The notes: generated by a model from the letters alone, not told the origin. A stretch of DNA of 64,000 nt from Alloacidobacterium dinghuense (GCF_014274465.1 NZ_CP060394.1:6014001-6078000), one strand, 5' to 3'. Numbered from the stretch's first letter, positions 18,529 to 28,406 are shown. Program-made: numbers and translations.

Positions 18529-19739
18529 GCCAGACCGAACAGCTATTGACGGTGCTCGACGTGGGAAGCGCGAAGACGCGCGTACTGGTAGCGGAGCTGC
18601 ACGATGGCGCGCTGCGCTATCGGGGTCATGGTATCGCCGAATCCACCGGCATGCGCAAAGGCCTGATCGCCGAGCTGAAACAGGCGGCAAGCTGCATCAA
18701 CAAGGCGGCGATGGCGGCCGAGACCATGGCGCAGGGGACTATCGACCGCTGTGTTGTCGGCATCGGCGGCCCGCATATTCGTGGCCTGAACAGCCGGGGC
18801 GGAGTCAGCCTGGGATCGCGCTTGCGCGAGATTACCCGTGAAGATGTTCGCGCCGCAGTCGACCGTGCGCGTTCCGTCTCGCTGCCCTCCGATCGCGAGA
18901 TCATCCACCTGCTGCCGCAGCAGTTCATTCTCGACGAGCAGCCGGGCATTCACGACCCTGTCGGCATGATCGGCAATCGCCTTGAAGTGAACCTGCATAT
19001 CTCAACCGCCTCAGCCAGCGCGTTGCAAAGCGTCGTGACGTGCGCCAACCGTGCGGGTCTTGAGGTGACGGAATCGGTCTTCGATGCAATCGCGGCGGCG
19101 GAAGCGACGATCTCCGCCGACGAGCGTGAACTGGGCTCCTGTCTCATCGATATCGGCGCCGGGTCCACGGAAATAGTTGTCTTCTTTGAAGGTTCGGTTG
19201 CGCATACCTCTGTTGTCCCGATCGGCGGCGATCACTTCACGAATGATTTGGCCGTAGGCCTGCACATCTCCGCGGCTGAAGCGGAATGGATCAAGTGCAC
19301 CTACGGTCACGCGGTGGTCACCAGTGTTTCGTCGTCGAACGAAGTGGAGTTGCAGGGAATGCCGGGCCATGAACCGCGCATGGTTCGGCAACGCTATATC
19401 AGTGAGATTCTTGAACCGCGCGCCCGCGAGCTCTTTCAGCTGCTGAGAGAAAACCTCCGCCAGGGAGGAGTGCTGGAAGCGCTGGGCGCGGGCTGCGTGC
19501 TCACCGGCGGCGGTTCGCACTTGCCAGGATTGCTCGATACCGCTGAGAGCCTGCTGCGGGTCCCGGCGCGCATTGGATCGCCGGTGCCGCTCTCTCGTAT
19601 GCCGGAAGAATTGATCGCCCCCGAGAACGCCACGTTAGTAGGAATGCTTTTGTATGCCCACCGCACCAGCGTGACCCGTGCGGCGGAAGACCAGGGTCTG
19701 CGCGCCAAGCTGCGCGCCATCTTTGCAGGAAGCTTGTAG
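18525..19739 (+). CDS. ftsA: Cell division protein FtsA
   Basis: Actin-like ATPase that tethers FtsZ to the membrane. The 404-residue protein shows the phosphate-1 motif [16 protein letters not shown] near residue 10, the 1C subdomain, the phosphate-2 motif [15 protein letters not shown] near 208, and the adenosine motif [12 protein letters not shown] near 325. The final residues ([13 protein letters not shown]) can form the amphipathic membrane-targeting helix. It overlaps ftsQ by four bases and is followed 11 bases later by ftsZ, giving a compact ftsQAZ operon. Confidence 0.96.
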   Translation: MSQTEQLLTVLDVGSAKTRVLVAELHDGALRYRGHGIAESTGMRKGLIAELKQAASCINKAAMAAETMAQGTIDRCVVGIGGPHIRGLNSRGGVSLGSRLREITREDVRAAVDRARSVSLPSDREIIHLLPQQFILDEQPGIHDPVGMIGNRLEVNLHISTASASALQSVVTCANRAGLEVTESVFDAIAAAEATISADERELGSCLIDIGAGSTEIVVFFEGSVAHTSVVPIGGDHFTNDLAVGLHISAAEAEWIKCTYGHAVVTSVSSSNEVELQGMPGHEPRMVRQRYISEILEPRARELFQLLRENLRQGGVLEALGAGCVLTGGGSHLPGLLDTAESLLRVPARIGSPVPLSRMPEELIAPENATLVGMLLYAHRTSVTRAAEDQGLRAKLRAIFAGSL

Positions 19740-19750
19740 GAGTCTTAGCC

Positions 19751-21073
19751 ATGAACCCGTCAGAAGAAATCCGCATTCAGTATCACGAACAGCTACCCAC
19801 CGGCGCGAAGATCAAGGTCATCGGCGTGGGCGGCGGCGGCGGCAACGCCGTCAATCGTATGATCTCCGCGCGCGTCGAGGGCGTCGAGTTCATCACCGCC
19901 AACACCGACGCGCAGACGTTGCAACTCTCGCAGGCTCCGGTAAAGCTGCAACTCGGTATGAAGCTGACCAGCGGCCTCGGCGCAGGCGCCAATCCAGACG
20001 TGGGTCGCCGTGCCGCGCTCGAAGACTCGGAAAAAATCATCGAAGCGCTCGAAGGCGCGGACATGGTCTTCGTTACCGCCGGCATGGGCGGAGGCACCGG
20101 CACGGGTGCTGCTCCCGTGATCGCTTCGCTGGCGAGTGAAATGGGCGCGCTGACGGTCGCCGTCGTAACCCGACCCTTCGGCTTTGAAGGCAAGCGCCGC
20201 ATGGCGCAGGCCGAGCGTGGCATGCAGGAACTGCTCGACAGCGTCGACACGATGATCGTCATCCCCAACGAAAAGCTCCTGGCTGTCGCGAAGGACGCGG
20301 GTTTTTTTGAATCCTTCCGCATTGCCGACGATGTGTTGCGCCAGGCCGTGCAGGGCATCTCGGACATCATCACCATCCCCGGTATCATCAACCGCGACTT
20401 CGCCGACGTGAAGACCACGATGGCTGGCATGGGGTACGCCGTAATGGGCACGGCAGCACGCGGAGGTGAGAACCGCGCCATTGAGGCCGCGCAGGCGGCG
20501 ATGGCATCGCCGCTGCTTGAAGATGGCGCGATCGACGGAGCCAAGGGCATCCTGATCAACATCAGCGGATCAAGCACGCTGAAGCTGAGCGAAGTAAACG
20601 CCGCATCCACTCTTATCCAGAACGCCGCCCACGAAGATGCCAACATCATCTTCGGCGCTGTGCTCGACGAATCGATGGGCGACGACGTCAAGATCACCGT
20701 CATCGCCACCGGCTTCCGCGAGGAAATGCCCGAGCGCCGCGAGCGCATGCTGACTGCGGCTCTGCGCGAGTCGGTGTTGCCTCGGGTGCAGGTGCAAACC
20801 CATGTTGAGGCCACGGTTGCGACTCCCCGGTTCATGAGCGAGGAAGAGGACATGCCGCGCCGGTCGATCTCGATTCCGGTCAAGCCGGCGGCGTCGAAGC
20901 CGGCCCCGGAGCCCGTTTATGTCCCCGAGCCGGAAGTGATCCTCGAACCGGAACCGGTGGCTGTCGCGGTCGCTGAGCCCGCGCCTTTATCGGATGTTTT
21001 CGGCCTGATGCACGAGGAGGAGTCCGGTGAAAATCTGGATATCCCGGCCTTCATGCGTCGCGGCGGTTTGTAA
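19751..21073 (+). CDS. ftsZ: Cell division GTPase FtsZ
   Basis: Tubulin-like GTPase that forms the Z ring. The 440-residue protein has the N-terminal core [18 protein letters not shown], the tubulin signature [13 protein letters not shown] near 114, and the catalytic T7-loop aspartate region NRDFADVKT near 217. An acidic, proline-rich linker (about 370-420) leads to the conserved C-terminal peptide DIPAFMRR, which binds FtsA. AGGAG stands eight bases before the ATG. Length and all landmarks are standard. Confidence 0.98.
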   Translation: MNPSEEIRIQYHEQLPTGAKIKVIGVGGGGGNAVNRMISARVEGVEFITANTDAQTLQLSQAPVKLQLGMKLTSGLGAGANPDVGRRAALEDSEKIIEALEGADMVFVTAGMGGGTGTGAAPVIASLASEMGALTVAVVTRPFGFEGKRRMAQAERGMQELLDSVDTMIVIPNEKLLAVAKDAGFFESFRIADDVLRQAVQGISDIITIPGIINRDFADVKTTMAGMGYAVMGTAARGGENRAIEAAQAAMASPLLEDGAIDGAKGILINISGSSTLKLSEVNAASTLIQNAAHEDANIIFGAVLDESMGDDVKITVIATGFREEMPERRERMLTAALRESVLPRVQVQTHVEATVATPRFMSEEEDMPRRSISIPVKPAASKPAPEPVYVPEPEVILEPEPVAVAVAEPAPLSDVFGLMHEEESGENLDIPAFMRRGGL

Positions 21074-21084
21074 TAATAGAAATT

Positions 21085-21127
21085 GGATGGGGATAAAGCA
21101 AAATTTTGCTTAATCAGGAACCCATCC
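21085..21127 (+). repeat. Nested inverted repeat after ftsZ
   Basis: An outer stem GGATGGG (21085-21091) and CCCATCC (21121-21127) encloses a perfect 16-base palindrome, AAGCAAAATTTTGCTT (21096-21111). It begins 12 bases after the ftsZ stop. No T-run follows, so it could be a weak terminator, an mRNA-end stabiliser or a protein-binding site. Confidence 0.5.
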
Positions 21128-21372
21128 TAAAGTACAGTAATCAAAAGTAATGCCGGGGGGCATCATTCCGGCTGTATGCGGGTTGTAACTGTGGTGAAAT
21201 AGGATCGATCGTTAGTCCGGAATGGAAACGGGACGGACCATTGCGGAACTATTGGTCGGGCGACAAGTATTTTTTGTTAGAAGTTCAGGCTGTTTCTATG
21301 CGCAAGATGCATGGAGGCCGATAAGAAGAGAACGGCCTTCAAAGAGTAGCTGGGCTCAGGATGAATGGATTC

Positions 21373-22632
21373 ATGAAACGCATAGCACACCTCGTTTTCC
21401 TTGCAGGACTGGTTGCGGTACCCGCCGCGCTCGCGGCGGACACAACTACTACGACGACGCACCACACCACCCGCCATACCACCCGCACGCATGTGCAGGA
21501 ATCGGCCAGCGCCCAGCAGCATATTTCGCATCTGCAGCACAGCCGCCGCCCTGCCCGCGTCACAAATGTTTCTCTCACCACGACCACCAGTCACGGCCGA
21601 GTTCGCCGCGCCAGCCTGACGACAGTTCATCGTCACCGCTCCTACGAGCGCTTCACTGGTAGTTCGTTTACAGATATTGATCTCACGAACGGCGACTCGA
21701 TCGGTGGAGAAGATCCAGTTGTGCGGCAGGCCGCCATCGATGCGCTGGGCAACATGAACGGCACAGTCGTCGCCATCGATCCCAGCAACGGGCGCGTACT
21801 GGCGATGGTCAACCAGAAGCTTGCCCTGTCGAGCGGCGCTGAGCCTTGCTCGACGATCAAGCTTTCCGTCGCCCTGGCCGCGCTCGATGAAGGCATTGTT
21901 ACGAAGGACACGCCGGTCAACCTCGGCGGTTCGTATCACATGAACCTCACCGAAGCTCTGGCGCACTCGAATAACCTCTACTTCGAGACGCTGGGCCGCC
22001 GCCTTGGTTTCGAGCGCGTTCGCCACTATGCCAATCAGTTTGGATTGGGCGAGCTGGCCGGTTACAACATCCCCAACGAGCAGCTGGGCGTCTATCCCGA
22101 TCAGGAGCTGCCGGAGAGCCAGGGCGGCGTGGGCCGCATGTGCTCCTTCGGCGAAAGCGTTTCGATGACTCCTCTGCAACTCGGCGCGCTCGTCGCCTCC
22201 ATCGCCAACGGTGGAACGCTCTACTACCTGCAGCACCCGACGACACCGGAAGAGGTGGTGAACTTCCAGCCGCGCATCAAGCGCACGCTTGATATTGCCA
22301 AGCTCATCCCAGAAATTCAGGACGGCATGCAGGCCGCGGTGCAATATGGAACGGCGCGCTCGCTACGTGCCAACTTCAACCAGTTCCCGGTGATGGGCAA
22401 GACCGGAACCTGCTCGAACAATGGCACTCGCTTCGGCTGGTTCGCTTCCTACGCTGACACGCAGTACGGTCGCATCGTTACCGTCTTCTTCCTCGAAGGT
22501 GGACGCCCGACCTTCGGTCCCAAAGCCGCGGAGCTGACCGGCCTCTTTTACCGCAACCTCTGGGACAAGAGCTACTTCGTCGCGAAGCAGCCAACGGATA
22601 CAACCAAGACAGCTATCGGCGTCACCGAATAG
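21373..22632 (+). CDS. Secreted penicillin-binding-protein transpeptidase
   Basis: A periplasmic D,D-transpeptidase-type protein of about 419 residues. A signal peptide (MKRIAHLVFLAGLVAVPAAL) is followed by an unusual Thr/His/Arg-rich stretch of ~70 residues, then the transpeptidase domain. The three active-site motifs are present: STIK (the Ser is preceded by Cys where Gly is usual), SNN, and KTGT. Counting from the alternative ATG at 21361 these start at residues 164, 203 and 347. There is no dimerisation or glycosyltransferase domain, so it is shorter than FtsI or PBP2. Its place after ftsZ suggests a wall-synthesis role in division, but a strong terminator follows it. Confidence 0.85.
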   Translation: MKRIAHLVFLAGLVAVPAALAADTTTTTTHHTTRHTTRTHVQESASAQQHISHLQHSRRPARVTNVSLTTTTSHGRVRRASLTTVHRHRSYERFTGSSFTDIDLTNGDSIGGEDPVVRQAAIDALGNMNGTVVAIDPSNGRVLAMVNQKLALSSGAEPCSTIKLSVALAALDEGIVTKDTPVNLGGSYHMNLTEALAHSNNLYFETLGRRLGFERVRHYANQFGLGELAGYNIPNEQLGVYPDQELPESQGGVGRMCSFGESVSMTPLQLGALVASIANGGTLYYLQHPTTPEEVVNFQPRIKRTLDIAKLIPEIQDGMQAAVQYGTARSLRANFNQFPVMGKTGTCSNNGTRFGWFASYADTQYGRIVTVFFLEGGRPTFGPKAAELTGLFYRNLWDKSYFVAKQPTDTTKTAIGVTE

Positions 22633-22656
22633 CGCATCTTAAATTTCTGAAACGAC

Positions 22657-22684
22657 CGGCCTCCATCGCGGAGGCCGTTTTTGT
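22657..22684 (+). terminator. Rho-independent terminator
   Basis: An 8-bp perfect stem (CGGCCTCC at 22657-22664, GGAGGCCG at 22670-22677) with a 5-base loop is followed by TTTTTGTT. It ends the transpeptidase transcript just before nnr. Confidence 0.9.
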
Positions 22685-22704
22685 TCAGGTACGATTTCTA
22701 CATC

Positions 22705-24294
22705 ATGAAAATTCTTACCGCAGAGGAGATGCAGACATGCGACCGCATCACTGTAGACCGCTACGGAATCGCTTCGCTTGACCTCATGGACAACGCCGGT
22801 CACGCCGTCGCCCGCTTCGCGCTGCAGGAATTTCCGCGCGCGGCGAACATTACTGTTCTGTGCGGGAAAGGCAACAACGGCGGCGATGGTTTTGTCGCCG
22901 CGCGCGTGCTGGCCGGGGAGGGCCGCCGGGTCAAGGTGCTGCTGCTCGGCTATCCGGTTGACCTGAAAGGCGACGCCAAAGAGATGTTTGAGCGCATGGA
23001 AATCGCGCCTGCTCTTGCGCCGGACGAAGAGTCTCTCTCTTCAGCTCAGATCACGGATATCCTCAATCAATCCGACCTGTTTCTCGACGCAGTCGTCGGC
23101 ACCGGCTTCAGGCCTCCGCTGAAGGGCGTGGCGATGGCTTTACGCAACCGGATCAACAGCCTCGACGCGCCGGTCGTCGCCGTCGATATTCCTTCCGGCT
23201 GGGATTCGGATTCCCGCGAGTATCGCACCGAGGGCGCCTATCGCGCCGATGCGGTCGTGACCTTCACCGCTCCGAAGCCAGCGCACGTCAGCGGCAACTT
23301 GACCGACAGCGCCTATCAGCCCATTGTTGTCGCCCCCATCGGCTCGCCCGACGCAGCCATCGAATCCGAGTTAAACCTCACCTGGGCGGGAGCTTCGAAG
23401 AGGATCACCGAGACTCCACGTCCCGCGGAGAGCAACAAAGGCAAATTCGGTCACGTACTCGTGGTTGGCGGCTCATACGGAAAGTCCGGAGCGCCTGCAA
23501 TGGCTTCGCTCGCAGCCCTGCGCACCGGGGCCGGCCTGGTGACCGCCGCCGTAGCGCAACCAATCCTCGATTCGGTTGTGCGCATCACGCCCGAGTTGAT
23601 GACCATTCCCCTGCGTGCCGGCAGCAAAGGAGAAATCAGCAGCAGCAATCTCGATGACGAAACGCTCAAAGAGCTTCTCGACAAGAAAACGGTGCTCGCG
23701 ATTGGTCCGGGGCTGGGCCAGTCGGCGGAGACCGAAGCATTTCTTCTCGGCCTGCTGGAAAAGACCGATCTTCCCGCGGTCCTCGATGCCGACGCCCTGA
23801 ACATCCTCGCCAAGCATCCCGGCAAGATCAATGGCCGCAACCGGTTACGCGTCTTAACGCCGCATCCCGGAGAGATGGCTCGGCTCGCCGGAATCAGCAC
23901 CGGCGAAGTTCAAGCCAACCGCGAAGCGCTGGCTCGTGAATTTTCGATGAAAAATCATGTCACGCTGGTGCTCAAAGGATGGCGCACTCTGATCGCCCAT
24001 CCGGACGGTTCGATTGCCATCAACACCACCGGCAATCCCGGCATGGCCAAAGGTGGCAGCGGAGACATCCTCACCGGCATCATAGCGGCTATGTTGGCGC
24101 AATATCCGCATCTAGCCGGAGAAGCGGTGAACGCCGCCGTCTATCTCCACGGGCTGGCTGCCGACTTTGCCGTGTGGGAACACGACGAGCACACCCTGCT
24201 TGCCACTGACACCGTTGCGCACCTTTCAACAGCTTTTCGCTTCCGCTCCGACGACAAAGGCGGGTATGTTTGGATACAGGGGATGCCGCGATGA
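22705..24294 (+). CDS. nnr: Bifunctional NAD(P)H-hydrate epimerase / ADP-dependent dehydratase
   Basis: Repairs hydrated NADH and NADPH. The 529-residue fusion has the N-terminal YjeF epimerase domain (to ~215; motif GKGNNGGDGFVAARVLAGEG near 60) and a C-terminal ribokinase-like dehydratase domain (HVLVVGGSYGKSGAP near 246, LTPHPGEMARLAG near 388, and GGSGDILTGIIAAML near 448). The start ATG at 22705 follows the family N-terminus KILTAEEM; TACGAT lies 9 bases upstream, so the message may be leaderless. Its stop overlaps the tsaE start by four bases. Confidence 0.95.
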   Translation: MKILTAEEMQTCDRITVDRYGIASLDLMDNAGHAVARFALQEFPRAANITVLCGKGNNGGDGFVAARVLAGEGRRVKVLLLGYPVDLKGDAKEMFERMEIAPALAPDEESLSSAQITDILNQSDLFLDAVVGTGFRPPLKGVAMALRNRINSLDAPVVAVDIPSGWDSDSREYRTEGAYRADAVVTFTAPKPAHVSGNLTDSAYQPIVVAPIGSPDAAIESELNLTWAGASKRITETPRPAESNKGKFGHVLVVGGSYGKSGAPAMASLAALRTGAGLVTAAVAQPILDSVVRITPELMTIPLRAGSKGEISSSNLDDETLKELLDKKTVLAIGPGLGQSAETEAFLLGLLEKTDLPAVLDADALNILAKHPGKINGRNRLRVLTPHPGEMARLAGISTGEVQANREALAREFSMKNHVTLVLKGWRTLIAHPDGSIAINTTGNPGMAKGGSGDILTGIIAAMLAQYPHLAGEAVNAAVYLHGLAADFAVWEHDEHTLLATDTVAHLSTAFRFRSDDKGGYVWIQGMPR

Positions 24295-24767
24295 CAGAGG
24301 CCACAGGCACGAAGGTCCACGAGTTCGAGACGAACAGCGCCGCCGATACGATCCGTGCCGGACGTGAGATCGCGAAACTGCTCACGCCACCAAAGTTCCT
24401 TATCTTGAAAGGCGATCTGGGCGCAGGCAAGACCACGCTGGTGAAGGGCATTGCCGAAGCCCTCGACGCCGCCGAACCGGATGAAGTGACGAGCCCCACC
24501 TTTACGCTGATGCACGAATACGAAGGCACCCTCCATGATCACGGAAAAAACGAGCCGGTCATGCTCTACCATCTCGATCTCTACCGCATCGAGCAGGAGC
24601 GCCAGCTCGACTCGCTCGGCCTCGATGAGATCGCCACGCCCGACAGCATCGTATTGGTGGAATGGGGCGACAAGTTTCCGAGCGTGGCCAAGCGCAGTAA
24701 CGGCGAAATCGTGATGAAGACCACCGGCGGCGACTCGCGCAAGATCACGCTGACGCTCAAAGACTAA
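24291..24767 (+). CDS. tsaE: tRNA t6A synthesis ATPase TsaE
   Basis: The small ATPase of the threonylcarbamoyl-adenosine complex that modifies A37 of ANN-decoding tRNAs. The 158-residue length is normal. It has the Walker A motif GDLGAGKTTLVKG near 45, the SPTFTLMHEYEG segment, YHLDLYRIE near 97 and LVEWGDKFP near 127, all hallmarks of the family. It is translationally coupled to nnr; this pairing is widespread in bacteria. TsaB, TsaC and TsaD are not in the window. Confidence 0.95.
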   Translation: MTEATGTKVHEFETNSAADTIRAGREIAKLLTPPKFLILKGDLGAGKTTLVKGIAEALDAAEPDEVTSPTFTLMHEYEGTLHDHGKNEPVMLYHLDLYRIEQERQLDSLGLDEIATPDSIVLVEWGDKFPSVAKRSNGEIVMKTTGGDSRKITLTLKD

Positions 24768-24780
24768 CTCTCTCTACATT

Positions 24781-24822
24781 GTCATCCTGAGCACAGCACG
24801 GAGTGCGGAGTCGAAAGACCTG
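24781..24822 (+). repeat. Dispersed intergenic repeat, copy 2
   Basis: Starts GTCATCCTGAGC, includes a GAGTGCGGAGTCG core, and ends AAAGACCTGCT. It lies between tsaE and the ethanolamine permease. A small hairpin (GGCGC-gaa-GCGCC, 24845-24857) follows. Confidence 0.65.
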
Positions 24823-24894
24823 CTTTGTCTATATAACGTTAGTAGGCGCGAAGCGCCCTCCATAAGTCCACCGTAAAGGCGGATACTCTCAAGC

Positions 24895-26272
24895 GTGTCG
24901 CACGCCATCGAATCGCCGCCCGTCACAACGCATCACGACCTCAGGCAGACGCTCGGCACCTGGCAGCTTTGGGGCATCGCAGTTGGACTTGTTATCTCAG
25001 GCGAATACTTCGGCTGGAGTTATGGCTGGGCCAACGCAGGCACGCTCGGTTTTCTTGTCACTTCGCTCCTGATCGCGGCCATGTACGCGACCTTTATCTT
25101 CAGCTTTACCGAGCTGACCTGCTCCATTCCGCACGCTGGCGGTCCGTTTGCGTATGCATGGGCAGCCTTCGGCCCAGTTGGAGGCTACCTTGCAGGCGCA
25201 GCCACATTGGTTGAGTTCGTCTTCGCGCCACCTGCCATCGCGCTCGCCATCGGAGCCTATCTCAACGTGCAGTTTCCGTCGCTGGCCCCAAAACATGCCG
25301 CGCTCGGGGCCTATCTCGTCTTCATGACGCTGAATATCATTGGCGTGCAGATTGCCGCCACATTCGAACTGTTCGTAACTCTGCTCGCCATCTTTGAGCT
25401 ACTGGTGTTCATGGCGGTCGTCACGCCCGGATTTCATTTCGCCAATTTTCTTCAGGGTGGATGGGCGGGCCAGAATCAATTCACCGTGCACGCAGTCCCG
25501 GGTATCTTTGCCGCTATTCCATTTGCAATCTGGTTCTTTCTTGCCATCGAAGGCGTGGCCATGGCCGCCGAAGAAGCGAAAGATCCGAAGCGTTCGATTC
25601 CCATCGCGTACATCGCAGGTATCCTCACGCTGGTAGCGCTGGCGCTGGGGGTGATGCTTTTCGCCGGAGCAGCGGGTGATTGGACGAAGCTCGCAAACAT
25701 CAACGACCCTCTGCCGCAGGCGATGAAGATCGTCGTGGGAGCGCGCAGTGGATGGCTACACATGCTCGTCTGGCTGGGACTCTTCGGCCTCGTCGCATCG
25801 TTTCACGGAATCATCCTCGGCTATTCGCGACAAATCTTCGCGCGCCCGCGCTGGCTATCTTCCGCGCTTTCTCGCCGGCGTGCATCCGCGATTCAAAACA
25901 CCGTGGCTTGCGATTCTCGCTGGAGGCGTCGTCGGCATTGCTGCCATTTACAGCGACCAACTCATCACCTTTGGCGGACAAACGCTGACTGCGAACATTG
26001 TTACCATGTCTGTCTTCGGCGCGATCTTGATGTATATCCTCAGCATGCTCGCGCTCTTCCGCCTGCGAACCACACAGCCTGACCTGCACCGCAGCTATAA
26101 GGCGCCGCTCTATCCCATCTTTCCAGCCTTTGCGCTCATTTGCTCCGTGCTCTGCATGGGAACCATGCTTTACTACAATCGCCTGGTCGCGCTTGTCTTT
26201 CTCGCATTGTTGGGATCAGGATTTATCTACTTCCTGCTCACGCGTCATCAGCGTGAGCGGGCCGCCGACTAA
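24895..26272 (+). pseudogene. eat: Ethanolamine/amino-acid (APC) permease with an internal frameshift
   Basis: The first ~315 residues (to about 25839) and the last ~144 (from 25841, next frame) together make one APC-family permease with about 12 membrane helices. Signatures include the N-terminal WQLWGIAVGLVISGEYFGWS, AIEGVAMAAEEAKDPKRSIP, and RAGYLPRFLAGVHPRFKTPW just after the break. The break is in GCGCGC at 25840-25845; restoring two bases gives a continuous 459-residue protein. With eutB and eutC right behind it, the substrate is almost surely ethanolamine. The lesion may be real, phase-variable or a sequence error. As read, translation would give a truncated protein. It starts with GTG. 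Confidence 0.85.
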
Positions 26273-26274
26273 AC

Positions 26275-27654
26275 ATGGCCTACGCGCACACCATCGGAAG
26301 CCGCACATGGCGCTTCGACGACTTAAAAACGCTGTTGGCAAATGCTAGTCCTTTGCGCTCCGGCGACGAGCTTGCAGGCATCGCCGCGGCAAGCGAAGAA
26401 GAGCGCGTAGCCGCGCGCATGGCGCTCGCTGAAGTGCCGCTCAAGCGCTTTCTCGAAGAATCCGTCATTCCCTACGAATCCGACGAAGTGACGCGGCTCA
26501 TTATCGACACCCACGACGCCAGCACATTTGCAGAGATCAGTCATCTCACTGTTGGAGATTTCCGCAACTGGCTCCTGAGCGCAAGCACGGACACAGAGAC
26601 CCTCACGCGCATCGCGCTATCCATCACCCCCGAGATGGCGGCTGCCGTCTCAAAGCTGATGCGCAATCAGGATCTGATCCTCGCCGCGCAGAAATGCCGC
26701 GTCATTACACGCTTCCGCAACACCATCGGCCTCAAAGGACACATGTCCGTGCGCCTGCAGCCGAATCATCCCACGGATGACGCAAAAGGCATCGCTGCAT
26801 CGATGCTCGATGGACTGCTCTACGGCTGCGGCGACGCGGTCATCGGCATCAACCCGGCAAGCGATAGTTTCGCCGCAGTCACAACGCTGCTCGACATGCT
26901 CGACAAATTCCGCGAGCGATACGAAGTTCCAACGCAATCATGCGTGCTCGCGCACGTCACCACAACCATGCAGGCAATCGAACAGGGAGCGCCCGTCGAC
27001 CTCGTTTTCCAGTCGATTGCAGGAACCGAAAAGGCAAACGCCAGCTTTGGCGTAAATCTCGCCTTGCTCAAGGAAGCTCGCGAAGCCGCGCTGGCACTGC
27101 ATCGCGGCACAGTCGGGGACAACGTGATGTACTTCGAAACCGGGCAGGGAAGCGCTCTATCGGCCGACGCGCATCATGGAGTCGACCAGCAAACCTGCGA
27201 AGCCCGTGCCTACGCCGTAGCCCGCGCATTCAAGCCGCTCCTGGTGAACACTGTTGTCGGCTTCATCGGCCCTGAGTATCTCTATGACGGCAAGCAGATC
27301 ACGCGCGCAGGACTCGAAGATCACTTCTGCGGCAAGCTGCTCGGCCTGCCGATGGGATGCGACATCTGCTACACCAACCACGCCGAGGCCGACCAGGATG
27401 ATATGGACACGCTGCTTACGCTGCTCGCTGTCGCCGGCGTGAATTTCATCATGGGCGTGCCTGGAGCCGACGACATCATGCTCAACTACCAGAGCACCTC
27501 ATTCCACGATGCGCTCTACGCAAGGCGCGTCCTCGGCCTGAAGCGCGCACCGGAATTTGAAACATGGCTGGAAAAAATGGGAATCACCGATCGCGAAGGC
27601 ACCCTCGCCGACCGTCTGCCTCCAAGCGCCGCCCGACTGCTTGAAAGCGCATGA
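26275..27654 (+). CDS. eutB: Ethanolamine ammonia-lyase large subunit
   Basis: Catalytic subunit of the adenosylcobalamin-dependent lyase that splits ethanolamine into acetaldehyde and ammonia. The 459-residue TIM-barrel protein has family segments such as RFRNTIGLKGHMSVRLQPNH near 144, DGLLYGCGDAVIGINP near 183, FETGQGSALSADAHHG near 285, and MGCDICYTNHAEADQDDMD near 361. It starts 2 bases after the permease stop and overlaps eutC by four bases. There are no microcompartment shell genes, so this is the simple nitrogen/carbon-scavenging form. Acetaldehyde disposal genes are not adjacent. Confidence 0.97.
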   Translation: MAYAHTIGSRTWRFDDLKTLLANASPLRSGDELAGIAAASEEERVAARMALAEVPLKRFLEESVIPYESDEVTRLIIDTHDASTFAEISHLTVGDFRNWLLSASTDTETLTRIALSITPEMAAAVSKLMRNQDLILAAQKCRVITRFRNTIGLKGHMSVRLQPNHPTDDAKGIAASMLDGLLYGCGDAVIGINPASDSFAAVTTLLDMLDKFRERYEVPTQSCVLAHVTTTMQAIEQGAPVDLVFQSIAGTEKANASFGVNLALLKEAREAALALHRGTVGDNVMYFETGQGSALSADAHHGVDQQTCEARAYAVARAFKPLLVNTVVGFIGPEYLYDGKQITRAGLEDHFCGKLLGLPMGCDICYTNHAEADQDDMDTLLTLLAVAGVNFIMGVPGADDIMLNYQSTSFHDALYARRVLGLKRAPEFETWLEKMGITDREGTLADRLPPSAARLLESA

Positions 27655-28400
27655 GAGAAATCATTCAGAACCCGTGGACGCGTCTGCGCAGTTTCACCAA
27701 TGCGCGTTTAGCATTGGGTCGCGCCGGTGACAGCCTGCCAACAAACGAAGTTCTTGAATTTGCCCTGGCGCATGCGCGGGCTCGCGACGCCGTTCACAAC
27801 ATGTTCGACGCGGACCGAATGACTCGCGAACTCACTGCATCCGGTTTCGAATCCATCACGGTACAAAGCGCGGTTAGCGATCGCGCCGAATATCTCCGCA
27901 GTCCGGATCTGGGCCGCAAGCTCAACGAGCAAAGTCGATCCTTGCTCACGGATCAGACGCTGCGCGAAGCGATGTATGCGGTCTTCATCATAGCCGACGG
28001 CCTATCCGCCATCGCCCCGGAGCGCCACGCAGTTCCGGTCCTCAAAGAAATCATGCGCAAGCTAGAAGGCTGGAACCTCGCGCCAATCATCATCGCGACG
28101 CAGGCCCGCGTCGCGCTTGGCGATGCGATCGGAGAGCTCCTCAATGCTGAGATGACTGTAATGCTCATCGGTGAACGCCCCGGCCTAAGCTCACCCGACA
28201 GCCTCGGCATCTACCTGACGTACAAGCCTCACATCGGCTGCACAGACGCGGACAGAAATTGCATCTCCAACGTGCGTCCTGAAGGGCTCAGCTATCCATC
28301 CGCAGCGCACAAGCTGCATCACCTGATGCTCGCCGCGCGCAGACTCGGCAAATCAGGGATCGCGCTCAAGGACGAAAGCGATCAACCTGCACTGCCGTAA
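27651..28400 (+). CDS. eutC: Ethanolamine ammonia-lyase small subunit
   Basis: Small subunit that helps hold the B12 cofactor base-off. The 249-residue protein has the expected N-terminal NPWTRLRSFTNARLALGRAG, the IIADGLSA motif near 113, LIGERPGLSSPDSLGIYLTY near 178, and the cysteine segment HIGCTDADRNCISNVRPEGL near 200. It overlaps eutB by four bases. It ends only 6 bases from the convergent DUF2278 gene and I see no terminator there. Confidence 0.96.
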   Translation: MREIIQNPWTRLRSFTNARLALGRAGDSLPTNEVLEFALAHARARDAVHNMFDADRMTRELTASGFESITVQSAVSDRAEYLRSPDLGRKLNEQSRSLLTDQTLREAMYAVFIIADGLSAIAPERHAVPVLKEIMRKLEGWNLAPIIIATQARVALGDAIGELLNAEMTVMLIGERPGLSSPDSLGIYLTYKPHIGCTDADRNCISNVRPEGLSYPSAAHKLHHLMLAARRLGKSGIALKDESDQPALP

Positions 28401-28406
28401 CCAACA

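Noticed and set aside
19783-20883. Long open frame antisense to ftsZ
   Set aside because: It is the mirror of a high-GC gene with strong codon bias; composition is Ser/Arg/Ala-rich and not protein-like. Similar antisense frames over metK, the mutase, the efflux gene, the VWFA pair and glgC were rejected for the same reason.
24845-24857. GGCGC-gaa-GCGCC hairpin as terminator of tsaE
   Set aside because: The stem is only 5 bp and no T-run follows; it is more likely part of or next to the dispersed repeat.
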